Shown: positions 1 to 6,658 of the stretch, one piece after another
Layout of the letters: each line of letters opens with the position of its first letter
Position numbering within the stretch: the stretch's first letter is position 1
Assembly (NCBI GenBank): GCA_005788145.1
Contig: SXYY01000083.1
Coordinates: 1 to 8,216, forward strand
DNA from: Bacteroidota bacterium
GTDB taxonomy: Bacteria > Bacteroidota > Bacteroidia > NS11-12g > UBA955
Direction: 5' to 3'
DNA: 8,216 bases
Notes under the pieces: generated by a model
Told to the model about the DNA's origin: nothing
The model's input: only the letters and a program-made list of their open reading frames with translations
Databases searched by the model: none
Translations under genes and position numbers: made by a program

Positions 1-132
1 AACAAACTGCATGAAGCTTATTTTGAGTTGAAAAACATCGAAACAGACTTCCTGCATCATTTCAACCACTACTATGATTCTGAATCGTTGCGAACCTGCA
101 AAGAATGTGGTGAGGTGATGCAAAAACCCTGA
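1..132 (+). CDS. C-terminal 43 residues of an unidentified protein with a C-x2-C tail (5' end outside window)
   Basis: Frame 1 is open from the first base to a TGA at 130-132 and encodes 43 residues. I do not recognise the protein. The visible part is charged and aromatic (a run with HHFNHYY in it) and probably helical, then ends in RTCKECGEVM. The C-x2-C pair could be half of a zinc site or a redox motif, but one pair alone does not decide this. It runs toward the SDR gene, whose stop lies 11 bases further on, so the two genes converge with no room for a conventional terminator. It is called coding because the frame is uninterrupted up to the window edge and its end abuts the neighbouring gene neatly. 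Function is not assigned. Confidence 0.6.
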   Translation, partial: NKLHEAYFELKNIETDFLHHFNHYYDSESLRTCKECGEVMQKP

Positions 133-143
133 TAAATCGCTCT

Positions 144-1049
144 TTATTTTTCTAGGGCCAACAACGCCAATCCTTCCTCAAAAGAATGGGGAGCATAACC
201 CAATTGATTTGTCGCCTTTGTAATGTCTAAACCCGTGATCGGCGGACGTTTGGCGGGCTGATTCAGTGTACTGCTATCCACCCGGTTGATACATTCCATT
301 GAATATCCGTAAAATGATGCTACCCGCTCAACCAACTCGATCACACTCATGTAATCCTTCCCAGCAATATTATAAATGCCCTGCGCCCGCTGCGCGGCCG
401 CCAAAAAACAACCCATAGCCAAATCCTCAGCCAATGTTGGCGTGCGGAATTGATCGGTTACCACATTGGCCGACTTCTGGTTTTTCAGCGTGCTGTGGGC
501 CCACAAAACGATATTCGTTCTGCTCATATCGGCCACCTGCCCATAAACCAACACCGTGCGCAAAATGCTGTAACTACCCGCAAATTCAATCACACGCTTT
601 TCTCCCTCCAATTTGCTCCATCCATAATAACTCAATGGATTCGCCTGATCGTCCTCTGTATACATGGGCTTGGTACCATCAAAAATGAAATCCGTGCTCA
701 CATGCACCAAATGAAACCCCAATTTTGCACTCAACTTTGCCAAATGTTCCACCGCTGTCACATTCAATGCCACACATTCGTCGCGTTTAAATTCACAATC
801 ATCGACTTGTGTCATCGCCGCTGTGTGAATCACAACATCGGGTAATTCCCGGCTCAACATCGCCTCCATGTTGTCAAAATTAGTGATATCCAGTGATTCA
901 TAGCGATACCCGTCGCGGGCTGGATGGCGGTTCGCCCCTGCACCAGTGGCCAACAAATCCCACTCTGGCTGCGCCAAAAACAAATCTGTGAGCTTCTGAC
1001 CCAACAACCCATTGCTGCCCGTCACCAATACCTTATTTCTATTTGTCAT
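144..1049 (-). CDS. SDR-family sugar-nucleotide reductase, RmlD (dTDP-4-dehydrorhamnose reductase)-like
   Basis: This is a 301-residue extended short-chain dehydrogenase of the RmlD substrate-binding family, cytoplasmic and NAD(P)H-dependent. The Rossmann dinucleotide motif is at the N-terminus (TGSNGLLG, residues 10-17). The catalytic set follows: STDFIFDG (118-125), with Thr119 as the family's Ser/Thr, and the YxxxK pair Tyr142/Lys146. DQFRTPTLAEDLA (199-211) matches the conserved RmlD substrate-side motif, and the C-terminus carries LNQPAKRPP (262-270). Length is normal for the family (about 290-300). The ATG at 1047-1049 is chosen because the Rossmann strand starts a few residues later. 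No Shine-Dalgarno is visible. No rmlA, rmlB or rmlC is next to it, so the true substrate is open: it may reduce another 4-keto sugar nucleotide, and MAT2B-type regulatory proteins share the fold. Family assignment is firm, exact reaction is not. Confidence 0.9.
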   Translation of the reverse strand: MTNRNKVLVTGSNGLLGQKLTDLFLAQPEWDLLATGAGANRHPARDGYRYESLDITNFDNMEAMLSRELPDVVIHTAAMTQVDDCEFKRDECVALNVTAVEHLAKLSAKLGFHLVHVSTDFIFDGTKPMYTEDDQANPLSYYGWSKLEGEKRVIEFAGSYSILRTVLVYGQVADMSRTNIVLWAHSTLKNQKSANVVTDQFRTPTLAEDLAMGCFLAAAQRAQGIYNIAGKDYMSVIELVERVASFYGYSMECINRVDSSTLNQPAKRPPITGLDITKATNQLGYAPHSFEEGLALLALEK

Positions 1050-1065
1050 GGATATTTTCTAGAAA

Positions 1066-1097
1066 CAAAAATCCGACATCCGATCGCAAACACCAAA
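1066..1097 (-). promoter_or_regulatory. Possible Bacteroidota-type promoter for the RmlD-like gene
   Basis: On the - strand GATTTTTG (1073 to 1066) is one mismatch from the Bacteroidota -7 box TAnnTTTG. A TTTG (1097 to 1094), 20 bases upstream of it, could be the -33 element. Initiation a few bases below the box would leave a leader of roughly ten bases before the ATG at 1049. This is inferred from pattern only; the first base of the box is off consensus. Confidence 0.35.
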
Positions 1098-1130
1098 CCC
1101 GATTTCCCACACATACTCATGATTTAGCCG

Positions 1131-1138
1131 TATTTTTG
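1131..1138 (+). promoter_or_regulatory. TAnnTTTG -7 promoter box directly in front of the FAH-family gene
   Basis: TATTTTTG matches the Bacteroidota primary sigma factor -7 consensus TAnnTTTG exactly and ends four bases before the ATG at 1143. In this phylum transcription starts only a few bases below the box, so the transcript would begin at or next to the start codon, leaving almost no leader. No convincing -33 TTG is present at the usual distance. A T-rich string can arise by chance, so the call rests on the exact match and its position in a divergent intergenic gap. Confidence 0.55.
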
Positions 1139-1142
1139 TACT

Positions 1143-2162
1143 ATGAAATTGGTCACCTTTCAAACCGATGGTCGCCCACAAACCGGTATCCTGGTTCAAT
1201 CCAACATTTATCCCCTTCACACCATTCAGCAGAGCATAGCCAATAACATGCGCGACATGCTGAACGATTGGGATAACCAAAGTGCTTTGGCAAAAGCCGT
1301 TGAAACCGAAATTCTCGCAGGCAAACACAGTCACTTGGCTGTTTCCTGCTCAGACGATATTCTTTTGGCACCCGTACCTCAACCCACCAGTTGCAGGGAT
1401 GGCTACGCCTTTCGCCAACACGTGGCTGCCGCAAGAAGAAATCGTGGTGTACCAATGATCCCGGAATTTGATCAATACCCCATCTTTTACTTCACCAACC
1501 ACAACGCAATCCAAGGCCCCGGCGCAATACCCTGCATGCCCGATCATTTTGAAAAATTGGACTTTGAACTTGAAGCAGCTGTTGTCCTCGGAAAGCGCGG
1601 TAGAAATGTAAAAGCCGAAGAGGCTGACCAATACATCGCAGGCTACATGATCATGAACGACATGAGTGCTCGACGTCTCCAAATGGAGGAAATGTTGCTA
1701 AACCTCGGTCCCGCCAAAGGCAAAGACTTTAGCACCGTAATCGGACCATGGCTCGTTACGCCCGATGAACTAGAACCCTATAAAATTCCTGCGAAACCGG
1801 GACACATCGGACACAGCTATAACCTCAACATGAAGTGCTGGGTCAACGGTATCCAAGTAAGTGAGGGCAGCGTGGGCGATATGGATTGGACCTTCGCCGA
1901 AATCATTGAGCGATGTGCCTACGGCGCCGATATTTTCCCTGGCGATGTAATTGGCAGTGGAACTGTTGGAACAGGCTGTTTCCTCGAGCTCAACGGAACC
2001 GGCAAACTCAATGATCCCCAATACAAAGAACAGTGGTTGCAAGACGGCGATGTCGTTGAAATGGAAATCACTGGCCTGGGTCATCTGAGCAACACCATCG
2101 TAAAAGAAAATAGCAACTTCAGCATCCTTGCTCTGAAGAAATTACCTCAAGACAACGCATAA
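1143..2162 (+). CDS. Fumarylacetoacetate hydrolase family protein, probable short-form fumarylacetoacetase
   Basis: This 339-residue cytoplasmic enzyme belongs to the FAH superfamily. Aligned by eye with mammalian fumarylacetoacetase (mouse numbering from memory), it keeps the full active site. Asp86 (D126), Glu142 and Glu144 in DFELE (E199, E201) and Asp173 (D233) are the metal ligands. His93 in FRQH (H133) with Glu282 (E364) forms the catalytic dyad. Arg177 and Gln180 in NDMSARRLQ (R237, Q240) and Lys194 in GKDF (K253) contact the substrate. The C-terminal GDVIGSGT (267-274) and DGDVVEMEITG (301-311) also resemble that enzyme. Expected reaction: fumarylacetoacetate to fumarate and acetoacetate, the last step of tyrosine/homogentisate breakdown. 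It is about 80 residues shorter than the mammalian form, mainly at the N-terminus. No other tyrosine-catabolic gene lies in the window, so a related acylpyruvase or hydratase activity is possible. A promoter box sits just before the ATG, and an AIM24-family gene follows 19 bases downstream. Confidence 0.88.
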   Translation: MKLVTFQTDGRPQTGILVQSNIYPLHTIQQSIANNMRDMLNDWDNQSALAKAVETEILAGKHSHLAVSCSDDILLAPVPQPTSCRDGYAFRQHVAAARRNRGVPMIPEFDQYPIFYFTNHNAIQGPGAIPCMPDHFEKLDFELEAAVVLGKRGRNVKAEEADQYIAGYMIMNDMSARRLQMEEMLLNLGPAKGKDFSTVIGPWLVTPDELEPYKIPAKPGHIGHSYNLNMKCWVNGIQVSEGSVGDMDWTFAEIIERCAYGADIFPGDVIGSGTVGTGCFLELNGTGKLNDPQYKEQWLQDGDVVEMEITGLGHLSNTIVKENSNFSILALKKLPQDNA

Positions 2163-2181
2163 TTCATCGATCAATAAAAAT

Positions 2182-2976
2182 ATGAGACGTAATCACGAAA
2201 TCGACTACCGCATCTTCGGCGAAGAGATGCAATGTGTGGAAATTGAACTCGACCCACAAGAAACCGTCATGGCGGAAAGTGGTAGCTTCATGTTCATGGA
2301 CGATGGCATCGAAATGGAAACGGTTTTCGGTGATGGCAGCCAACAAAGCGGAGGAATCTTCGGCAAACTCATGGGCGCAGGCAAACGTTTGCTCACAGGC
2401 GAGTCCCTCTTCATGACAGCCTTTACCAATACTGGCTTCAACAAATCACGCGTGACGTTCGCGGGTCCTTATGCCGGTAAAATCATGCCCCTCGACCTAC
2501 AACAACTCGGTGGAAAAGTGATCTGTCAGAAAGACAGCTACCTCTGCGCTGCCAAAGGTGTGAGTGTAGGCATTGAGTTTCAACGAAAACTCGGGACCGG
2601 ATTGTTCGGTGGTGAAGGTTTCATCATGCAAAAGCTAGAGGGCGATGGTTTGGCCTTTGTGCATGCAGGCGGACATGTCATGGAGAAAGAATTGCGTGCG
2701 GGTGAATTCCTGCGCATCGATACTGGGTGCATCGTGGCGTTTACCTCAGGCATCGATTACGATATTCAAATGGTTCGCGGCGTAAAAAATGCCTTGTTCG
2801 GTGGCGAAGGATTGTTCTTTGCCGTTCTCAGAGGCCCAGGAAAAGTTTGGTTACAAAGTTTACCCGTATCGCGTTTGGCCAGCAAAATCTTGAGTTATGG
2901 TGCCCCCGGCGGACGGCGTGAGGAAGGTAGTATTCTCGGTGGTCTGGGCAATATTTTGGACGGCGACGGCTTCTAA
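2182..2976 (+). CDS. TIGR00266 / AIM24 family protein, function unknown
   Basis: This 264-residue protein belongs to the TIGR00266 (AIM24, formerly DUF124) family. Family landmarks are the N-terminal AESGSFMFMDDGIEMET (31-47), a glycine-rich segment leading into LLTGESLFMTAFTNTG (70-85), and two similar blocks built on LFGGEG (141-146 and 205-210), each followed by a beta stretch and a glycine turn. This fits the repeated beta-barrel-like fold known for the family. There is no signal peptide and no clear membrane helix. The C-terminal tail (about 238-264) is rich in Gly and probably flexible. The biochemical role of bacterial members is not established; the yeast namesake is mitochondrial. 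The ATG at 2182 is preceded by an A-rich stretch and no Shine-Dalgarno, the usual pattern in Bacteroidota. The 19-base gap to the FAH-family gene and the lack of a promoter box between them suggest cotranscription. Its stop overlaps that of the convergent DUF5916 gene. Confidence 0.92.
   Translation: MRRNHEIDYRIFGEEMQCVEIELDPQETVMAESGSFMFMDDGIEMETVFGDGSQQSGGIFGKLMGAGKRLLTGESLFMTAFTNTGFNKSRVTFAGPYAGKIMPLDLQQLGGKVICQKDSYLCAAKGVSVGIEFQRKLGTGLFGGEGFIMQKLEGDGLAFVHAGGHVMEKELRAGEFLRIDTGCIVAFTSGIDYDIQMVRGVKNALFGGEGLFFAVLRGPGKVWLQSLPVSRLASKILSYGAPGGRREEGSILGGLGNILDGDGF
2973..2976. other. Tail-to-tail overlap of two convergent genes at their stop codons
   Basis: The TAA of the AIM24-family gene (2974-2976, + strand) and the TAG of the DUF5916 gene (2975 to 2973, - strand) share bases, so the coding regions overlap by four bases. 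No hairpin with a T-run is visible around the junction. Either transcript must run into the other gene or end by another mechanism. Confidence 0.9.
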
Positions 2977-5381
2977 TTAAACCAATAAACCCATTTGGCG
3001 GCCAATGTTCTGAACGATGGTCCCAAATACATGTTGCGGTTAGGCAACACCGATTGAAACTGGTCGTAATTTTGACTGTACACCAAGAAGAAATCGCTCA
3101 TGGGACGGTATCTCCATTGAAAACGCAGGTTCACATTCATCTTTTCCGATTGCGTATTGTACTGCACAAAACCGGTGAAATAAGTATTGGTATTGATGCT
3201 GTACTCTGCCTTGAAGCCAATCAAATTGATGGTTGAAGCAAACGAATCGCCCATCACAACATTGATGTGATTGAAATTCGCATTAAACAGCAAGAGGGGT
3301 AATTTTTGCTTACCCAGGCCCTTGACCCTGTATGAAAGGTTTCCACCAAATTCGTACTTCTGGCCCAAAAAATACCCGCCATAAGATGCTTCCAAAAAGC
3401 CACTCAATGGCTTGCGATTATTCGTGGTAAATTCTGAATGAATGCCAGTCCATTGGTATTTTCCAAAGAACAACTTTCCCTCATCAAGGGGGTCAAAAGG
3501 CAAAAATAAATCGTAATATGAGTGATCAAAACTCACATGGAACATTGAACTATTTTGAAAATTCAAATCCAATCCAATCTCTGACTCAGATTCCGTACCG
3601 TGAAAACTGCTATCGAAATAACTGTTATTGCTCAAAACAAGCCCGTAGTGATTGATGTGCTTGTTCCTTTTGGGATAGATGCTGTACGTCAACATCGGTT
3701 CCAATCGCCAATAATCGTACTTGATCATCTTCCCTGAAATTGGATCAAAATTATCCGTACGCGGCACAAACCCCGTCCTTGCTGAAAACTGCTTACTCAC
3801 ATACTCGTGGTTCCACATGGCCATCCAATTCAAACTCCGATAGCGCAACCATGTGGCATGGGCATAACCCGCGTCACCACGAAGTCCCGGATACAAAGAT
3901 TTCTGCACGAATCCTTTACCAGCCCATAAATTGCTCTTCGTCAATAAATTAAATTCTGTGCCCAAGACCGTATTGTAATCCCCTGTTTGTCTCGGTTTGC
4001 CCTCTTTGTCCAAATAAGACACCAACGTATTGATCCTTTGGTCATGCACGGCGATGAATGCCACATTGCTTGCTGCAAATACCTTTCTCTGTAAAGCAAA
4101 TACTGAATAATTGGTGGCCGCCACAGCATCTCCGCCTGTTGTGCCCGCCCCCTGCGATTGCGTGGTAATGTTCATCAATCCCAATCGCACGTTGCTGCCA
4201 ATTTTACCCGACATCCGAACACCGCCCAAAATGGGTACTGGTCCATTTTTGCCCAAACCAATTCTTCGAGAGAAAAACGGACGAATCTGTCTGAATCCGA
4301 AACTCGCAAACAAATCACTATTCTCAATGAAAAACTGCCTGCGCTCGGGGAAAAACAAACTGTAACGCGTCAAATTCACCTGCTGAACATCCACGTCCAC
4401 CTGAGCAAAATCAGGATTCACTGTGATATCCAAATTCAAACTTCGACTCAAACCCACCTTGGCGTCAAACCCAATTTTGGGTGAGGCAGTCACCGGATCT
4501 GAAAACGACGAACGTTTGCCCGTTTGACCTTGCTGCCCCATTCCACTGAGATACGGTATGAAAACCAAGTTTCTGTTCTTCCTTACGAATTCAGTCGATT
4601 TTGATTGCGCATCAGTCGCTATCCCTGGGCTGTTTGATGAAGGGCTGTTTGATCCAAACGCAAGCGAATCACAAAACACCAAGGAACTGATATTGAAATT
4701 TCGAGGAACCCGAGCAAATACCGAGATTTCATTGTTTTTGAAATCGAACCTTGCCACATTGAACCGCCAAAATTTTTCTGATGGATTGAATCGCAAACTG
4801 TTGAAGGGAATGGCTATCTCTGCTACCCAATGGTCTGCATATCGCTTTGTGGCCGAGAACCACACTTGATCCCACGCTGTTGTCACACCAAAACCCCCAC
4901 CATTTTCCACCGAGCCCTCCCGTTGCGAGTTGAAAGGCGTGACCCCAAAAGAGAAGCCATTCTGGCCATCGTTAAACGGGCTCAATGTCAATACCACGGC
5001 ATCTGTATTCGTTACACTAAAATCGCGCTTTAAACTCTGAATAACATAAGGTTTTTCTGGGTTGCGATTTTCGCAAATGAATATTGCGTACAAGAATTTT
5101 TCATCATAAGCCATCGCAAAGCGGGTTTGTGTCTCGGCCTTGGATGTATCGTATGGGTACTGCTGTATGAAGTGGTCTAAGTTCTCATCCTTCTGCCAAA
5201 TAAAACCACCCTTGTTTTGACCATTGCTCCCACCCAAAGATTTGGCATTTTTCCAAACCAACTCATCCAAAACACCGTCAACAACAACGGGTTCTTGCGT
5301 AGGGACAATGACAGGTATTTTTTGGCCCCGTAAGGACATATTCATTGTCCAAGTTGCAAAAAACAATACGATGTATTTCAT
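2973..5381 (-). CDS. DUF5916 domain-containing outer-membrane protein with N-terminal CBM9-like domain
   Basis: This 802-residue protein has a signal peptide (hydrophobic residues about 3-18, then Arg-Gly-Gln, likely cleaved near there). Next comes a carbohydrate-binding family 9-like beta-sandwich (about 30-225): VDGVLDELVW (34-43), TRFAMAYDEKFLYAIF (86-101), TPFNSQREG (148-156) and VAEIAIPFNSLRF (186-198). From about 270 to the end is the DUF5916 region, with its hallmark VNPDFAQVDVDVQQVNLTRY (321-340), then FFPERRQFFIEN (343-354), a repeated alternation of aromatic and polar residues typical of outer-membrane beta strands, and RYRPMSDFFLVYSQNYD (757-773) near the end. The C-terminus is aromatic (WVYWFN), as in outer-membrane barrels. 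It is probably a surface or outer-membrane barrel whose CBM9-like part binds a glycan; ligand and function are unknown. Its ATG shares a base with the preceding stop (TAATG), so translation is probably coupled to the LysM gene. Confidence 0.9.
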   Translation of the reverse strand: MKYIVLFFATWTMNMSLRGQKIPVIVPTQEPVVVDGVLDELVWKNAKSLGGSNGQNKGGFIWQKDENLDHFIQQYPYDTSKAETQTRFAMAYDEKFLYAIFICENRNPEKPYVIQSLKRDFSVTNTDAVVLTLSPFNDGQNGFSFGVTPFNSQREGSVENGGGFGVTTAWDQVWFSATKRYADHWVAEIAIPFNSLRFNPSEKFWRFNVARFDFKNNEISVFARVPRNFNISSLVFCDSLAFGSNSPSSNSPGIATDAQSKSTEFVRKNRNLVFIPYLSGMGQQGQTGKRSSFSDPVTASPKIGFDAKVGLSRSLNLDITVNPDFAQVDVDVQQVNLTRYSLFFPERRQFFIENSDLFASFGFRQIRPFFSRRIGLGKNGPVPILGGVRMSGKIGSNVRLGLMNITTQSQGAGTTGGDAVAATNYSVFALQRKVFAASNVAFIAVHDQRINTLVSYLDKEGKPRQTGDYNTVLGTEFNLLTKSNLWAGKGFVQKSLYPGLRGDAGYAHATWLRYRSLNWMAMWNHEYVSKQFSARTGFVPRTDNFDPISGKMIKYDYWRLEPMLTYSIYPKRNKHINHYGLVLSNNSYFDSSFHGTESESEIGLDLNFQNSSMFHVSFDHSYYDLFLPFDPLDEGKLFFGKYQWTGIHSEFTTNNRKPLSGFLEASYGGYFLGQKYEFGGNLSYRVKGLGKQKLPLLLFNANFNHINVVMGDSFASTINLIGFKAEYSINTNTYFTGFVQYNTQSEKMNVNLRFQWRYRPMSDFFLVYSQNYDQFQSVLPNRNMYLGPSFRTLAAKWVYWFN

Positions 5382-6658
5382 TAGTCAGTACCGGCAATAT
5401 TGCGTTTTTGTGCGATGGTCAATGCATTTAATTTTACGTAATACGCCTTTCGTTTTGAAGGGACGTAAAACTTTAATAACGCTCCAACACGCAATTGGTT
5501 TCCCTGCAATCGATTCCAAGATTTCAATTGCTCCGGCGTACAATCAAATATGTCACTCAATGTGTATACAGCATCGCCTGACTTTACCTTGTAGTATACC
5601 CAAACCTTGGTATCTGCAGGACCGCTGATTATTGTTTTTGGCAAGGGTGGGGTGACACCCAAAGAATCCGTTACGGATTGATCGCTGCCCGAAACGGTCA
5701 CATTGAGCGCAGAATCCCCATCGCCAACAACCAAAGTATCCACTTTGGTCACACGCTCCGTTAGCAATGGCTTGCTATTAACCCAAAATGACAACGAATC
5801 ACGTTTTTGATTGTATATGTCAGCATATCGCTTCGGCAAATTGAAAGCACAAGGCTCACCCAAAAACGGTACAGCATCAGCCCGAAACTCAGGATTTAAA
5901 TTTCTCAAATCGGAGAGTCCGACACCAATTTTATCATTCAATACCGCAAAAGGTACCACCATATTTACTGAGGTCACACCCACGGCATCGCTGCGTTCAA
6001 TGTTTATGGGCGTGATACCATATTGTTGGGCGTGATGCAAAACGGCAACCGCTGCGTAAAATTGAATGATGGGCAACCTTTCCTCCGGCTCCAATGCATC
6101 ATAAATGTGGGCAAAATCCAAATCTCCACCGATTTCATGAATCACTTGGTTCAAACGAATCGGACCAATTCTAAACGCTGTAATGGCTTTGAGCCAGTCA
6201 CCATAAATCACATAAAGATCGCGCAAGTACAAGCAAGCCGCCTCGGTTGACTTCTCTGGATCTCTTCGCTCATCGAACATGGCGGTCTGACGCAAATTGT
6301 ATTTTTTACCAATGGTGTAGCTCAATGGCCACATACCCGAAGCACCACTTTCATCGCGGTATCGAGGCTCATACCCTGAACTACCGGCGGGGATGTATTT
6401 CACAAACCATGGAAGTCCGTATTTCTGAGCGATGCGGTCTATTCTATCGCCATAAAATTGCATTCGACCATAGAAGATCGATGTGCTTTCATTTTCATTC
6501 TTTAACCAATCAGATACGGTTTGTTGGATGTCGTTGTTATAAAAGAAAGGCAATCCCCTTACCTCCAACGTTTTCAGCCGCAGTTGAACATCGTTCTGGC
6601 CTATGGCCAAACCGCACACCATGACCCACACTATGAAGATGCGAATTCTCAAACTCAT
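5381..6658 (-). CDS. Secreted lytic-transglycosylase-like (MltD-type SLT) protein with LysM domain, catalytic Glu missing
   Basis: This 425-residue protein starts with a signal peptide (basic MSLRIR, hydrophobic 7-19, likely cut near Gln21). Residues about 75-215 align with the MltD-type SLT domain of Bacteroidota: KYGLPWFVKYIP (79-90), GASGMW (105-110), DERRDPEKSTEAACLYL (129-145) and GDW (153-155). Residues 224-285 resemble the linker that follows this domain in MltD, 293-350 form a polar linker, and 354-400 are one LysM module (YYKVKSGDAVYTLSDIF, then WNRLQGNQLRVG). The active site is degenerate. The family's E-S-x-x-x-P reads S93-S-G-Y-E-P98, so the catalytic Glu is Ser; the W-Q-F after GxxG is W-P-L (110-112); and the AYNxGPGxVN motif is AFRIGPIRLN (161-170). 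I infer a periplasmic or surface peptidoglycan-binding protein without lyase activity. Start: the ATG overlaps the gatA stop by four bases. The stop overlaps the next ATG by one base. Confidence 0.88.
   Translation of the reverse strand: MSLRIRIFIVWVMVCGLAIGQNDVQLRLKTLEVRGLPFFYNNDIQQTVSDWLKNENESTSIFYGRMQFYGDRIDRIAQKYGLPWFVKYIPAGSSGYEPRYRDESGASGMWPLSYTIGKKYNLRQTAMFDERRDPEKSTEAACLYLRDLYVIYGDWLKAITAFRIGPIRLNQVIHEIGGDLDFAHIYDALEPEERLPIIQFYAAVAVLHHAQQYGITPINIERSDAVGVTSVNMVVPFAVLNDKIGVGLSDLRNLNPEFRADAVPFLGEPCAFNLPKRYADIYNQKRDSLSFWVNSKPLLTERVTKVDTLVVGDGDSALNVTVSGSDQSVTDSLGVTPPLPKTIISGPADTKVWVYYKVKSGDAVYTLSDIFDCTPEQLKSWNRLQGNQLRVGALLKFYVPSKRKAYYVKLNALTIAQKRNIAGTD

Noticed and set aside
450..845. 131-codon + strand open frame opposite the RmlD-like gene
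   Set aside because: It lies wholly antisense to a gene with clear family motifs, and its translation shows no recognisable domain or plausible protein character.
2992..3008. Small palindrome TTGGCGGCCAA just past the convergent stops, considered as a bidirectional terminator
   Set aside because: Five-base arms with a one-base centre cannot form a normal hairpin loop, no T-run follows on either strand, and it lies inside the DUF5916 coding region.
5224..5628. 134-codon + strand open frame across the DUF5916/LysM junction
   Set aside because: It overlaps two well-supported - strand genes, with no promoter, ribosome site or family motif of its own.
6371..6400. Loss of the catalytic Glu considered as a sequencing error or frameshift
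   Set aside because: The frame is continuous and the flanking residues (KYIP before, GYEPR after) align with the family without a gap. Two other active-site motifs are changed as well, so one local error does not explain it.
6247..6624. 125-codon + strand open frame opposite the transglycosylase-like gene
   Set aside because: It is antisense to a convincing secreted SLT-LysM protein, and its own translation is rich in Cys, His and Arg without motifs, as expected of a shadow frame.
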